From Paenibacillus andongensis (GTDB lineage Bacteria > Bacillota > Bacilli > Paenibacillales > NBRC-103111), in NCBI RefSeq assembly GCF_025369935.1, contig NZ_CP104467.1, positions 3,851,001-3,915,000 of the forward strand: a stretch of 64,000 nt of DNA, given 5' to 3'. Below the pieces are notes generated by a model. That model searched no databases and had not been told where the DNA came from. It saw only the letters and a list, made by a program, of their open reading frames with translations. This document shows, in pieces, positions 16,736 through 24,754 of this stretch (the first letter of the stretch is position 1; every line of letters begins with the position of its first letter). Made by a program: the position numbers and the translations under genes.

Positions 16736-16854
16736 TGACGTCTCATTTTTTCTTTTGCCGTCGAATATTATTACCACTCCAACCGCTCCTGAGACAAGCA
16801 TAGATATCAATTAAAAACGCAATTATGCAAAATGCTCTATTATCTTAAATATTA

Positions 16855-17634
16855 CTATTGAACACTCTTAGCGAAATGACCGTTAGTATAGTCATACTCA
16901 TTAAAGAGCCCTACGCTGCCATAAGGAATGATAAGTTTATTCTTATCCAACTCCACCTTTTGTTGAATCATTTCGGAAAGCTCGAGTTTTAATGGATTGA
17001 TTTTCGATACGTCGGAAACCGACGTATATGAGAATACCCACACATGGCCGGTCACCAGTCCATTGCCTGCGGTAAGTACGATCTCTGGGTTACCATCCCC
17101 ATCGAAATCATGAAGCGTTGCGTGGATACTAAAACCATCGTTTAAATCGCCATAAGGTTTAAATATGTCGGCACTGCTGCCTTTATCCAATTCCAATGGC
17201 CAGCCAAACTTATCTTCATTAAAGATTACATTCATTTTTGTACCATTTGGATGATCACGCCCAATAACAACGGTTGCGCTTCTGTCTTTAAACTGTACTG
17301 ATAAGTTTGCGTCTTCCTCCCCGTCTTTCCAAGCCACCGAGGCGTCACCATTATCCGCTGGTACAAATCCAGGATCGTTGATGCTTGCAGTACTCGATGC
17401 CTGGTCCCATCCAACTTTTTTTCCTAATAGATCGGCCACATCACGTAAAGGGATATAGGTTGTACCGTTGTATAGAATATTGTCACTTGCTACTTTTTTA
17501 CCGTTCACCGTTAGATTGACGTTGTTGAATAAAACTTCAATTGTACTTTTGTAGCCAGCAGCTAGAGCCGAGCCGCCAACTAAGAGTGAGGTTAAAACAA
17601 ATCCGATTACCATTCCTTTGAGTTCTTTACGCAC
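16855..17634 (-). CDS. Secreted stalk-domain protein
   Basis: A 259-residue exported protein. Residues 1-25 are a signal peptide (MRKELKGMVIGF, cleaved after ALAA). Residues about 30-80 are the copper amine oxidase N-terminal-like domain (TVNGKKV...YIPLRDVADLLGKKVGWDQ). The remainder is beta-rich with an FG-GAP-like calcium loop, HDFDGDGNPEIV, near residue 180. GTG start behind GGAGG. Such proteins are usually cell-wall or matrix associated. The ligand is unknown. Confidence 0.82.
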   Translation of the reverse strand: MRKELKGMVIGFVLTSLLVGGSALAAGYKSTIEVLFNNVNLTVNGKKVASDNILYNGTTYIPLRDVADLLGKKVGWDQASSTASINDPGFVPADNGDASVAWKDGEEDANLSVQFKDRSATVVIGRDHPNGTKMNVIFNEDKFGWPLELDKGSSADIFKPYGDLNDGFSIHATLHDFDGDGNPEIVLTAGNGLVTGHVWVFSYTSVSDVSKINPLKLELSEMIQQKVELDKNKLIIPYGSVGLFNEYDYTNGHFAKSVQ

Positions 17635-17710
17635 GTGACTTCCTCCATTTGTCTATTTGAAATGTATATGTCTTGCTATATATCGGATTTAAATGCAATA
17701 AATTGAATGA

Positions 17711-17738
17711 TTGAACTCTTGTTCTCCGTTAGAGTAAG
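17711..17738. repeat. Intergenic element, R half only
   Basis: GAACTCTTGTTCTCCGTTAG. It overlaps the last codons and stop of the gene ending at 17729. Confidence 0.65.
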
Positions 17739-18235
17739 GGACGTTTATTTTTGAACCTCAATTTAACTCTCCATTTTATTAAGATTGCTATTGAGAAAAC
17801 AAAAACAATTATCAGTAATGATTTATTTTTCCACACGGGTTCTGTTAATTGGTTGAGAGCGTGAATATCTTTGCTTGCCTCAGTAATCAGTTTATTGCCG
17901 CTACAAATACTGGTGGATTCCTTACCTTTAAGATTTTCTGTATAAACTAGATACTTATTTCCTACTTCAAATTCTGTCCCACACATACCATTGAACCCAC
18001 TATACACATATCCATCTGTGAGATTGCCCTTCCAAACCTTATCCGCACTAAAAATGTTCCCGCCATCTTTATCTTTGCTTATTAACGAACCTGTGAATAC
18101 GACACTAGATAGTTCAAATCTTTTTTCGATGCCTGGATCGCCGCAACTACATGCATACGCCGTATTAGGGCGTAGTACACTCAAACTGAATATAATACAA
18201 ATAAATAAAATACCAGCTAAGTTTTTTTTATTCAA
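17729..18235 (-). CDS. Secreted NTR/TIMP-like protein with C-terminal membrane anchor
   Basis: A 168-residue protein. Signal peptide residues 1-28 end at AYA, immediately followed by CSCG. This CxC start is typical of bacterial tissue-inhibitor-of-metalloproteinase (NTR-fold) proteins. SSVVFTGSLISK and MCGTEFEVGNKYLVYTEN follow the usual pattern, with further cysteines near 83 and 110 able to pair. A membrane helix lies at about 140-157 with a basic tail. It is probably displayed outside the membrane. The TTG start follows GAGGTG. An ECF-type promoter lies upstream. Confidence 0.8.
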   Translation of the reverse strand: MNKKNLAGILFICIIFSLSVLRPNTAYACSCGDPGIEKRFELSSVVFTGSLISKDKDGGNIFSADKVWKGNLTDGYVYSGFNGMCGTEFEVGNKYLVYTENLKGKESTSICSGNKLITEASKDIHALNQLTEPVWKNKSLLIIVFVFSIAILIKWRVKLRFKNKRPLL

Positions 18236-18270
18236 ACTATCACCTCACTCCAGTTTGTGCAGTCGAAAAT

Positions 18271-18298
18271 ATAGACGCAATTTGGAAATTATTGTTGC
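18271..18298 (-). promoter_or_regulatory. ECF-sigma-type promoter of the NTR-like gene
   Basis: Minus strand: GCAAC, 16 bases, CGTCTAT, about 35 bases before the TTG start. Confidence 0.55.
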
Positions 18299-18383
18299 AC
18301 TATCCTGCCCGTTCGCAACAAGACTGCCGTTCAATTTCGCGGCAGCCTGTGTTGTTTGTAATTGAGCTATAGTTCACCGTTAG
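18299..18383. repeat. Intergenic element, full copy, R box interrupted by IS110 copy 1
   Basis: L box CACTATCCTGCCCGTTCG, stem GACTGCCG/CGGCAGCC, R box GAGCTATAGTTCACCGTTAG cut after CCGTTAG. The missing CGTAA resumes at 20141. Confidence 0.85.
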
Positions 18384-18497
18384 ATTCCTGTAGATGGATA
18401 AATTTCAGCTTTGTAAAAAAAGGAGCGCCTCTGTACGATGGAAGTACGCTACGGGTCAAAAGCCCTTTAATTCCATCATCCAGGAGGACGCTCTACT

Positions 18498-19763
18498 ATG
18501 AAGTTTAAATCACAAGATAAGCAAAATCAACTCATTGAAAACATTACCTTTAATCATATTGTTGTTGGTGTAGACATTGCTCAGGAGGCCCATGTTGCCA
18601 GAGCGGTTAACTTTCGAGGTGTCGCTCTCGGTAATCCTTTAGTGTTTAGTAATGACGAGGATGGATTCAAGTCCCTCGACCGTTGGATTCGCGACTTGTT
18701 AGCTTCATTTAAATTATCTCAAGTTATCGTTGGTATGGAACCCACTGGCCATTACTGGCTAAGCCTTGCCGGGTGGCTCAAAAACAAAGCCATTGAAGCC
18801 GTACTTGTTAATCCTCACCTAGTTAAAAAGAATAAAGAAAACCGCGACAATACACGCTATAAAAGCGACAAAAAAGATGCTTTAGTTATTGCCGACATGG
18901 TGAAAAACGGCTACTACTCCCCTGTCCGCTTCCATTCTTCCGAATACGCGGAGCTGCGAGTGCTTATGGCTAACCGAGAAACGGTCGTTAAACGACTCGT
19001 AAGTGCCGTTAACCAGATCCACCGCTGGGTCGACATTGTCTTCCCTGAACTGAGACAAGTCTTTAAAATCTTAACTTGCAAGGGTGCATTGTTAACCCTT
19101 CGGCTTTTTCCGCTCCCGGCTGAGCTATGTAAACTAAGTCCTGACGATGTAATTAAAGGATGGCAGAAATCAATGAAGCGGCATTCTGGTGTGCGTAGAG
19201 CTCATCTACTCATCGATCTTGCCAAGAAAACTATTGGATCTAAGCAGGCAACACATGCTTACAAACTCCATCTAGAGCAGCTCCTTGAGGAGCATGACTT
19301 AGCCACTAAACAACTGCAGAGGATAGAAAAAGAAGCCAAAGACGTTGTTGAACGTATCCCCTATTCAGGAAAAATGCTTGCCATTACTGGAATAAGTCCA
19401 ATTGCTCTAGCTGGTGTTTTAGGAGAGTCTGGGGATCTTAGAGGTTATGCGCACGGGAACGCTCTACTCCGTCACGCAGGACTTAATATAACCGAAGCAA
19501 GCTCTGGGAAATGGAAGGGACAACTGAAGCTCAGCAAACGAGGTCGTCCACGTCTGCGTCACTTTCTTTATTTAATTACGATGTGCATGGTCATGAGTAA
19601 CCAAGAATTTAAAGCCATACACCACTACAATGTTCAGGTGAAAAAGCTTAAAAAGATGAAGTCTATCATGAAGCTATGTGGAAAGCTAGCTCGACTCTTA
19701 GTAGGAATGGCTCGTAGTGATGAAGCTTACAACCGCGATAAAATCTTTGTATTAGCAGCTTAA
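18498..19763 (+). CDS. IS110-family transposase (DEDD type)
   Basis: A 421-residue recombinase. The RuvC-like N-terminal domain carries the DEDD residues D26 (VVGVDIAQ), E81 (VGMEPTGHYW) and D124/D127 (SDKKDA). The C-terminal Transposase_20 domain contains ISPIALAGVLGESGDL and the serine-bearing TEASSGKWKG near residue 330. A CCAGGAGG site precedes the ATG. In IS110 elements the enzyme works with a bridge RNA to join donor and target. Residue 121 is Tyr here and Ser in the other copy. Confidence 0.95.
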   Translation: MKFKSQDKQNQLIENITFNHIVVGVDIAQEAHVARAVNFRGVALGNPLVFSNDEDGFKSLDRWIRDLLASFKLSQVIVGMEPTGHYWLSLAGWLKNKAIEAVLVNPHLVKKNKENRDNTRYKSDKKDALVIADMVKNGYYSPVRFHSSEYAELRVLMANRETVVKRLVSAVNQIHRWVDIVFPELRQVFKILTCKGALLTLRLFPLPAELCKLSPDDVIKGWQKSMKRHSGVRRAHLLIDLAKKTIGSKQATHAYKLHLEQLLEEHDLATKQLQRIEKEAKDVVERIPYSGKMLAITGISPIALAGVLGESGDLRGYAHGNALLRHAGLNITEASSGKWKGQLKLSKRGRPRLRHFLYLITMCMVMSNQEFKAIHHYNVQVKKLKKMKSIMKLCGKLARLLVGMARSDEAYNRDKIFVLAA

Positions 19764-20138
19764 AATAAACCTTATCTCACGCAAGTTGGCGTATTCGCAG
19801 GAGACAAAGAAAGCACGGAGTATCGGGATACATTACGCAAAAAGGCTCTGACCTGTTCCGTTAGAAAGACCGACCTCCACCCCTTAGATAGATGTAACGA
19901 AGGAATGATAGGGCGCTTGACCCGTTGAGACATGGGAGTGAAAATCGCTAAGGGCATCGTGGAGAATACGTGCAGCATTTGGAATGAATTGGGTGATTCA
20001 ACTCCACCTCTGTTCCCGCATGCCTTTTTAACGACACATCCTAATATGTCTCGCTATCTTTCATTCATCATTGATATCTAAAGGATGAAATCCTGCGAAT
20101 AGACGAGCTTGCGTGAGGAAATCAAATCATACCGAGGG
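19764..20138 (+). ncRNA. Candidate bridge/guide RNA region of IS110 copy 1
   Basis: The right non-coding end contains TTACGC (19833-19838), complementary to the right half of the target (GCGTAA), and TTCCGTTAG (19856-19864), identical to its left half. They are 17-19 bases apart, as expected of a target-binding loop. AGGAAT (19901-19906) complements the IS left end ATTCCT and may belong to the donor loop; this match is weaker. RNA boundaries cannot be fixed by eye. Confidence 0.5.
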
Positions 20139-20167
20139 AGCGTAACGAAGGTATTGATTGCCAGAGT

Positions 20168-20542
20168 CTATCCACCGAATGAAATTCTATATCCATCTGG
20201 ATCTTTAATCGTAAACTCACTAAAAAAGTCATTTAAATCAGGTCCTTTAACAATCTCTATTCCTTTTGTTTTAAACTCCTCAAGAATTCGTCTTACATCT
20301 GTATAACAAAAAGCGTCAAAATATAATCCACCCTCAACCGAGGAAAAGGGCTTAACATCACTTTTATTCTTCGCAGGATGTAAAATGAAAGTAACCGTGT
20401 CTCTACTCATATGGACATGTTGTATATCAGGTCCACCAATTAGTTCATACTTGAATCCAAGTTTCTTATAATATTCGATTGAATCTTCTAAATTACTGAC
20501 AAGTAATACCATGGTGGGTCCTTTTAATTTCATTTCTTCCAT
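20168..20542 (-). CDS. VOC family protein
   Basis: A 124-residue VOC-fold protein. Two halves are visible: TMVLLVSNLEDSIEYYKKLGF (blocks quoted as landmarks) at about 10-32, and FDAFCYTDVRRILEEFKTKGIE near 74-95, followed by FTIKDPDGYRISF. It lacks the clear terminal glutamate of glyoxalase, so it may bind rather than turn over a ligand. GGAGG lies 7 bases before the ATG. It starts the interval after IS110 copy 1. Confidence 0.85.
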   Translation of the reverse strand: MEEMKLKGPTMVLLVSNLEDSIEYYKKLGFKYELIGGPDIQHVHMSRDTVTFILHPAKNKSDVKPFSSVEGGLYFDAFCYTDVRRILEEFKTKGIEIVKGPDLNDFFSEFTIKDPDGYRISFGG

Positions 20543-20638
20543 AGCAATACCTCCAATTGTTTTTACATAAATCGTAAAGATATATTCGACGAATAACTAA
20601 AATTACCTTTTTATGTAATTTGAATGATGTGATTAATT

Positions 20639-20740
20639 CCGCTATACTGCCCGTTAGTTGAGAAAAGGCAACCGATTCACTACGGTCGGTTGCCTTTTCT
20701 TGTTGTTAATGAACTATCTATTTTCTCCGTTAGTTGAATA
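20639..20740. repeat. Intergenic element, full copy
   Basis: L box GCTATACTGCCCGTTAGTTG, long stem AAAAGGCAACCG/CGGTTGCCTTTT, R box GAACTATCTATTTTCTCCG then TTAG. Confidence 0.85.
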
Positions 20741-20765
20741 GTCTCTAAGTGAAGTATCCATTAAA

Positions 20766-21263
20766 TTAGTTCAAATTCTTATTATATTGTTCTAATAAAT
20801 CTTTAATCAATACTCCATCAATACTTAACCCATTAATATTACAATTCTTAAGTTCCACGTTTGTAAGATTACATGAATCAAATATAGCTGTACTCAAATC
20901 ACTGTTTTTAAAGATTACTGGCTCCACGTTTACCCAATTGTCAGTTCCAGGCTCTTCGAGTAAATGACTTTTCTCCGCTGATGGACGAACAATTTTCTCA
21001 AATATAGTTCCTCCCATTTGAATCATATCAATAGTTACATTCGAAAAATAGATATGATTCCATTTAGAATTCACAAAATTCGAATGGGCAATTGAAGTAT
21101 CCCTCAAATCATTATATTTAAAAGTCGCCCCTTTAAAACAAACCTTATTTATCTCTTCGTTTCTTAAATCCTGCAATTCCAGTCCATTATTTGAATCCAA
21201 TACTTTCTTTTCTGTAAGTGGCACTGCAAACATCCTTTCATTATGAATTTTTAGAATCGTCAT
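20766..21263 (-). CDS. Pentapeptide-repeat protein
   Basis: A 165-residue protein with a degenerate pentapeptide (A/C/S/T/V)(D/N)(L/F)XX pattern. Visible runs are ATFKYNDLRDTSIAHSNF near 45-62 and DLSTAIFDSCNLTNVELKNCNI near 120-141, interrupted by a polar insert. These repeats make a right-handed quadrilateral beta-helix. Some such proteins mimic DNA and protect gyrase, but nothing here shows that role. No good ribosome binding site is visible at the ATG. Single-gene unit. Confidence 0.75.
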   Translation of the reverse strand: MTILKIHNERMFAVPLTEKKVLDSNNGLELQDLRNEEINKVCFKGATFKYNDLRDTSIAHSNFVNSKWNHIYFSNVTIDMIQMGGTIFEKIVRPSAEKSHLLEEPGTDNWVNVEPVIFKNSDLSTAIFDSCNLTNVELKNCNINGLSIDGVLIKDLLEQYNKNLN

Positions 21264-21423
21264 GATTGAATAGGATTTAATATTCGCATTAAATCTCCGT
21301 TTTCCTTTTTATGTAAATAACTTATTTTGTACTTTTCCAATTATAATTCCCCATTTATCCTCATAGCTCTGGGCTGCTACTAATAGGTTATCAAAAGAAT
21401 ATGAATACAGCTACGACCACGCA

Positions 21424-21446
21424 AATCTGCCCGTTAGCTTAATCAG
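21424..21446. repeat. Intergenic element, L half only
   Basis: CAAATCTGCCCGTTAGCTTAAT. Confidence 0.6.
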
Positions 21447-21562
21447 TTTGAAAATACTCCTCCCTGCCTTCCGTCGGGAATGAGATAAAGATCTTGTTGT
21501 ACCCAAAATATCACTCCTAACGAAATGTTAATATTTAACTATATCACTGTCACTTTTTCCAC

Positions 21563-21664
21563 AATGCCATCCCATTATCCACCCAATAGCTTAATGAGGC
21601 TACCACTCGTTTTCACAGCGGTAGCCTCAATTTGTAGTTTGTATAAGTAACTCGTTTGCGTAAT
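21563..21664. repeat. Intergenic element, degenerate full copy
   Basis: Weak L box ending AATAGCTTAAT, good stem GAGGCTACC/GGTAGCCTC (21596-21628), R box AGTAACTCGTTTGCGTAAT. Confidence 0.6.
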
Positions 21665-21686
21665 AAAATGTGCGATCTCGTTAATA

Positions 21687-21826
21687 TCATTCCACCTTAA
21701 AAACTATATAAGTCCCCGTCTCATTAGTCTTAAAAGGTTTGCTAAATTCCTTGAACACTAATTCAGCAGCGCTCGTAATAAAGTCTCTAATCCTGTCCGT
21801 GGATCTGCCAAGTTTCAAAATCCTAC
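21687..21826 (-). pseudogene. Short coding remnant, unidentified
   Basis: About 45 codons read openly to a stop (ILKLGRSTDRIRDFIT, then AAELVFKEFSKPF, then TYIVFKVE). They have no start or ribosome binding site and are probably the tail of a lost gene. The remainder of 21264-22047 holds repeat halves only. Confidence 0.2.
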
Positions 21827-22047
21827 TATGTAGGTTGTTTTTTTGTCACAAGACTACAATACAGGGGAATTTCCGCATTTTTTACTGTGACGTAATTTCC
21901 TAATTTCTCAAGCTTCTTTTTTTCATTTCTGAAAAATAAATTTATAAAAGGCAACCGCTTAAAAGTTCGGCTGACTAACACCGGTACCTAACGCAATATA
22001 TCATGTTATATATTCTTTTGGGTAGAGGTGAAGTTCCTAGATTAAAT

Positions 22048-23610
22048 TCATTTTGGATAAGGAAACAGGTCTATGATTTTTATGCTTTGACCCTTTTCGT
22101 TAGTAAACACCACATGTTCTCGTCTAAATTCTCGAGGAGTTTCCAAGCCGCATGCTGCTGCCAAAGAAAATAAGCCTTCCCTCAACTGAAGAATATAGTT
22201 CATCACCCGCCATTGTTTCTCTTCAGGAGCTAGCGCCTTTTGGTATTTAAAATCCGTAGTCGTAATGCCAGTCGGGCACTTGCCAGTATGGCACTGCATA
22301 GCCATAATACAGCCATTAGCCATCATAAAACCGCGTGCAGAGTTCACACAATCCGCCCCTAATGCCAACGCGATTGCTACTTTATCAGGAGTAACGAGCT
22401 TTCCGGAAGCGAATATTTTAAAACGATTGCGCACGCCGAATCTTCTAGCCGTATCATCTAAAATCAGCAGTGCTGTAAAGAGTGGCAGCCCCATACCGTC
22501 CGCCATCGCTTTGAAGGTTGCTCCAGAACCTCCCTCAGAACCGTCAACAGTAATGAAATCAGGATACATATCCAAGTCCACCATTGCCTGAAAAAAAGGT
22601 TCGATTCGCTTTGGATCGCCTACAACAATTTTAACACCTACCGGCTTGCCTCCTTCTCTTTGTAACCTATCTATGAAGCGTAATGCATCTTCGGGATTAG
22701 TTAGGAACTCGAACCGGTTTGGTGAGTTAACGGTTTTCCCCACGGGTACTAAACGAGCTCTTGCAACTCTCTCCGTAACCTTAGAGCCCTCCAAATGCCC
22801 CCCGCGAATTTTAGCTCCTTGATGAAATTTTAGCTCGAATGCCTTGATATTAGGGGTGTTAGCTTTTTGTTTATATGCATCTATAGAGAAGAGACCCGTA
22901 CTATCGCGGAAACCGAACATGCCGGGGCCGATCTGGGAAATAACATCAACGCCGGTAGCCAGATGCACATCCGCTACACCACCTTCTCCAGTATTGATCC
23001 ATGAACCGCCTGCCATGAATGCTCCGCTTCCAGTAGACAGTATATAATTCTCCCCTACAGCTCCGTACGAAGTGGCCGAGGCGCCGAACATACCTTTTAG
23101 CTTCCATGGATACAAGCGGTTTTGTCCGACAACGATTGTATCGTTATCATGTAGTAGCCAAGGCTTAATTTGTTCATCCACGATCTTCTCTTTCCTTGTG
23201 AAAAGCCCTTCGTCAGTAATAACATATTTCCTTCCAGGTAAGAGCACTTCATTATCAACTCTTAGCTCACTGGTTAATTTGGGGAACATGGCGTTCGACA
23301 AATAGAATCCTGGCTTCTCATAGTCTCTTCTTCCTCCAAAGGAAATAAGATCAGTTCGATATTTCGCGGCATAAACGAGTCCGACATAATCAGCACGCGA
23401 GAAAGGTTTCCCTTCTGTATCATTGTCAAACCAGTATTGACGAAATTCAGGCCCCAACTTTTCTAGTAAATATCTTATCCAGCCGAGAAACGGATGCGAA
23501 CGAATGATGGAATGCTTTGGGTTCTTAGATAATGCATACATGTAACCGAAAAAAATGATTGGAGGTAACACTAGAATAACCAGCAAAATAATAAGTAGGA
23601 TATTAAACAT
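22048..23610 (-). CDS. FMN-binding glutamate synthase-like membrane-anchored protein (YerD type)
   Basis: A 520-residue protein. One N-terminal membrane helix (about 3-25) is followed by a glutamate-synthase large-subunit FMN domain (TIM barrel) covering about 80-510. Visible signatures are GGSWINTGEGGVADVH, GSEGGSGATF near the FMN phosphate site, and CHTGKCPTGI near 445, which resembles the 3Fe-4S cysteine region. It lacks the glutaminase domain, so it is not a full GOGAT. B. subtilis YerD has this layout and no settled role. ATG at 23610 sits behind GAAGGGG, with spacing slightly long. Monocistronic. Confidence 0.85.
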   Translation of the reverse strand: MFNILLIILLVILVLPPIIFFGYMYALSKNPKHSIIRSHPFLGWIRYLLEKLGPEFRQYWFDNDTEGKPFSRADYVGLVYAAKYRTDLISFGGRRDYEKPGFYLSNAMFPKLTSELRVDNEVLLPGRKYVITDEGLFTRKEKIVDEQIKPWLLHDNDTIVVGQNRLYPWKLKGMFGASATSYGAVGENYILSTGSGAFMAGGSWINTGEGGVADVHLATGVDVISQIGPGMFGFRDSTGLFSIDAYKQKANTPNIKAFELKFHQGAKIRGGHLEGSKVTERVARARLVPVGKTVNSPNRFEFLTNPEDALRFIDRLQREGGKPVGVKIVVGDPKRIEPFFQAMVDLDMYPDFITVDGSEGGSGATFKAMADGMGLPLFTALLILDDTARRFGVRNRFKIFASGKLVTPDKVAIALALGADCVNSARGFMMANGCIMAMQCHTGKCPTGITTTDFKYQKALAPEEKQWRVMNYILQLREGLFSLAAACGLETPREFRREHVVFTNEKGQSIKIIDLFPYPK

Positions 23611-23723
23611 ACATGATTTAACCCCTTCCAAATTGTAAATCGAATCCTATTTATATTTCCTCAATTCCCCAATAAGCATTCAATTGTAAACGTGATCTTA
23701 GATTTACCTTGGATTAAAAATAA

Positions 23724-23773
23724 AACAGCGGCGAACTAAGAAATGAGAAATAAATTCTTAGTTCAACGCTGTT
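23724..23773. terminator. Terminator after the amidase gene
   Basis: AACAGCGGCGAACTAAGAA pairs with TTCTTAGTTCAACGCTGTT with one mismatched pair, followed by a T-rich stretch on both strands. Confidence 0.7.
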
Positions 23774-23869
23774 GCCTTTACGCGTACTTCATTCGGACAA
23801 TGTTTCGATATCTTTGAATCGAATTTATTATTTATCATTGATTCTGGAATAGAGAATAATCACCCAAAG

Positions 23870-24577
23870 TTAAGCAACTGAAATTTGTTTATTTAATACA
23901 GCAATAATGCCATCGGTAACCGCATTTGCTACATTTGTTTGAAACGCTTGAGATTGGATACGCTGTTCATCTTCTTTATTTGAAATATAACCCAGTTCAA
24001 GTAATAAGGATGGACTTGCATTCTCTCGCAATACATGGAAGTCTCCCTTTTCTACCCCACGGTCCTTCGTATCCATATTCAGCTTGAATAACTGCTTGTG
24101 CAAAATATTTGCTAGTTCGTGATCTTCCCATTTGTTGTAGTAAGTTGTTATGCCTGCTACATCATCGCTTGTAAACGAATCAAAGTGAATACTAATAAAT
24201 AGGTCAGCTGAATCATTTTTCGCAATATCAACACGCTCATCTAAAGTTAGGAATTCATCTTTATCACGTGTCAAAACGACGTTTACTCCCGTTTTCGCTA
24301 CTAACTCTCGCTCAATATTAAGGGCTGTTTGAAGCGTAATATCTTTCTCATAAGTGCCGGTCTGACCCGTTGCACCCACATCTTTTCCACCATGCCCAGC
24401 ATCAATGACAATTGTTTTCCCTTCTAAAATGCGGCTTTCTTTATTGATAGATTCGCTTTTTATAGAATTCATAGTTTCATTCTTAGATAGGCTATTCGCC
24501 TGTATTTTAAATACAAATGTAGCAGAAACAAATAATAGGATAGCGGATAAGGCAAGGATCATACTTTTTTTCATCAT
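23870..24577 (-). CDS. N-acetylmuramoyl-L-alanine amidase (Amidase_3)
   Basis: A 235-residue exported peptidoglycan amidase that cleaves the lactyl-peptide bond. It has a signal peptide or anchor at residues 7-27 and a catalytic domain from about 50. The zinc ligands are visible: H in DAGHGG, E in TYEKDITLQ, H in SIHFDS. The catalytic Glu is in LLLELGYISN. There is no cell-wall binding domain, as in CwlD-like enzymes. GAGAGGAG precedes the ATG. It lies downstream of the kinase gene with its own 11-bp direct-repeat operator, so it is a likely target of that two-component system. Confidence 0.9.
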   Translation of the reverse strand: MMKKSMILALSAILLFVSATFVFKIQANSLSKNETMNSIKSESINKESRILEGKTIVIDAGHGGKDVGATGQTGTYEKDITLQTALNIERELVAKTGVNVVLTRDKDEFLTLDERVDIAKNDSADLFISIHFDSFTSDDVAGITTYYNKWEDHELANILHKQLFKLNMDTKDRGVEKGDFHVLRENASPSLLLELGYISNKEDEQRIQSQAFQTNVANAVTDGIIAVLNKQISVA

Positions 24578-24673
24578 TGGATCTCCTCTCTAAGCAAACT
24601 CTATCTGGCTGAAATGATCATTTCATAGAGTTATTTTAATAGAGGCAGATGAAGATAAAGCGGAGCCGAAATA

Positions 24674-24695
24674 AAGATGAGGTGAAGATTACACG
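24674..24695 (-). promoter_or_regulatory. Direct-repeat operator upstream of the amidase gene
   Basis: Two AAGAT units 11 bases apart (plus-strand reading AAGATGAGGTGAAGATTA). The first 15 bases are identical to the site at 28043. Confidence 0.55.
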
Positions 24696-24701
24696 AAAAA
24701 A

Positions 24702-24745
24702 AACCACTTTTCCATACGTTAAAAAGCATGTCATGAAAAGTGGTT
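24702..24745 (-). terminator. Terminator of the two-component operon
   Basis: AACCACTTTTC pairs with GAAAAGTGGTT, followed by a T-run on the minus strand. It separates the kinase gene from the amidase. Confidence 0.75.
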
Positions 24746-24754
24746 ATTAACTGT

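Larger units (their letters stand above)
18384..20140 (+). mobile_element. IS110-family insertion sequence, copy 1
   Basis: About 1757 bp. The ends are inferred by comparing both copies and the uninterrupted repeat: left CCGTTAG|ATTCCTG, right CCGAGGGAG|CGTAA. The dinucleotide AG is shared at both ends, so the target was CCGTTAG-CGTAA. It holds one transposase gene, 114 bases of left non-coding DNA and about 375 bases of right non-coding DNA. It differs from copy 2 at only two bases that I noticed. Confidence 0.9.

Noticed and set aside
19772-19978. 68-codon minus-strand frame downstream of both IS110 transposases
   Set aside because: It lies across the candidate bridge RNA, has no ribosome binding site and is present only because both IS copies are identical.
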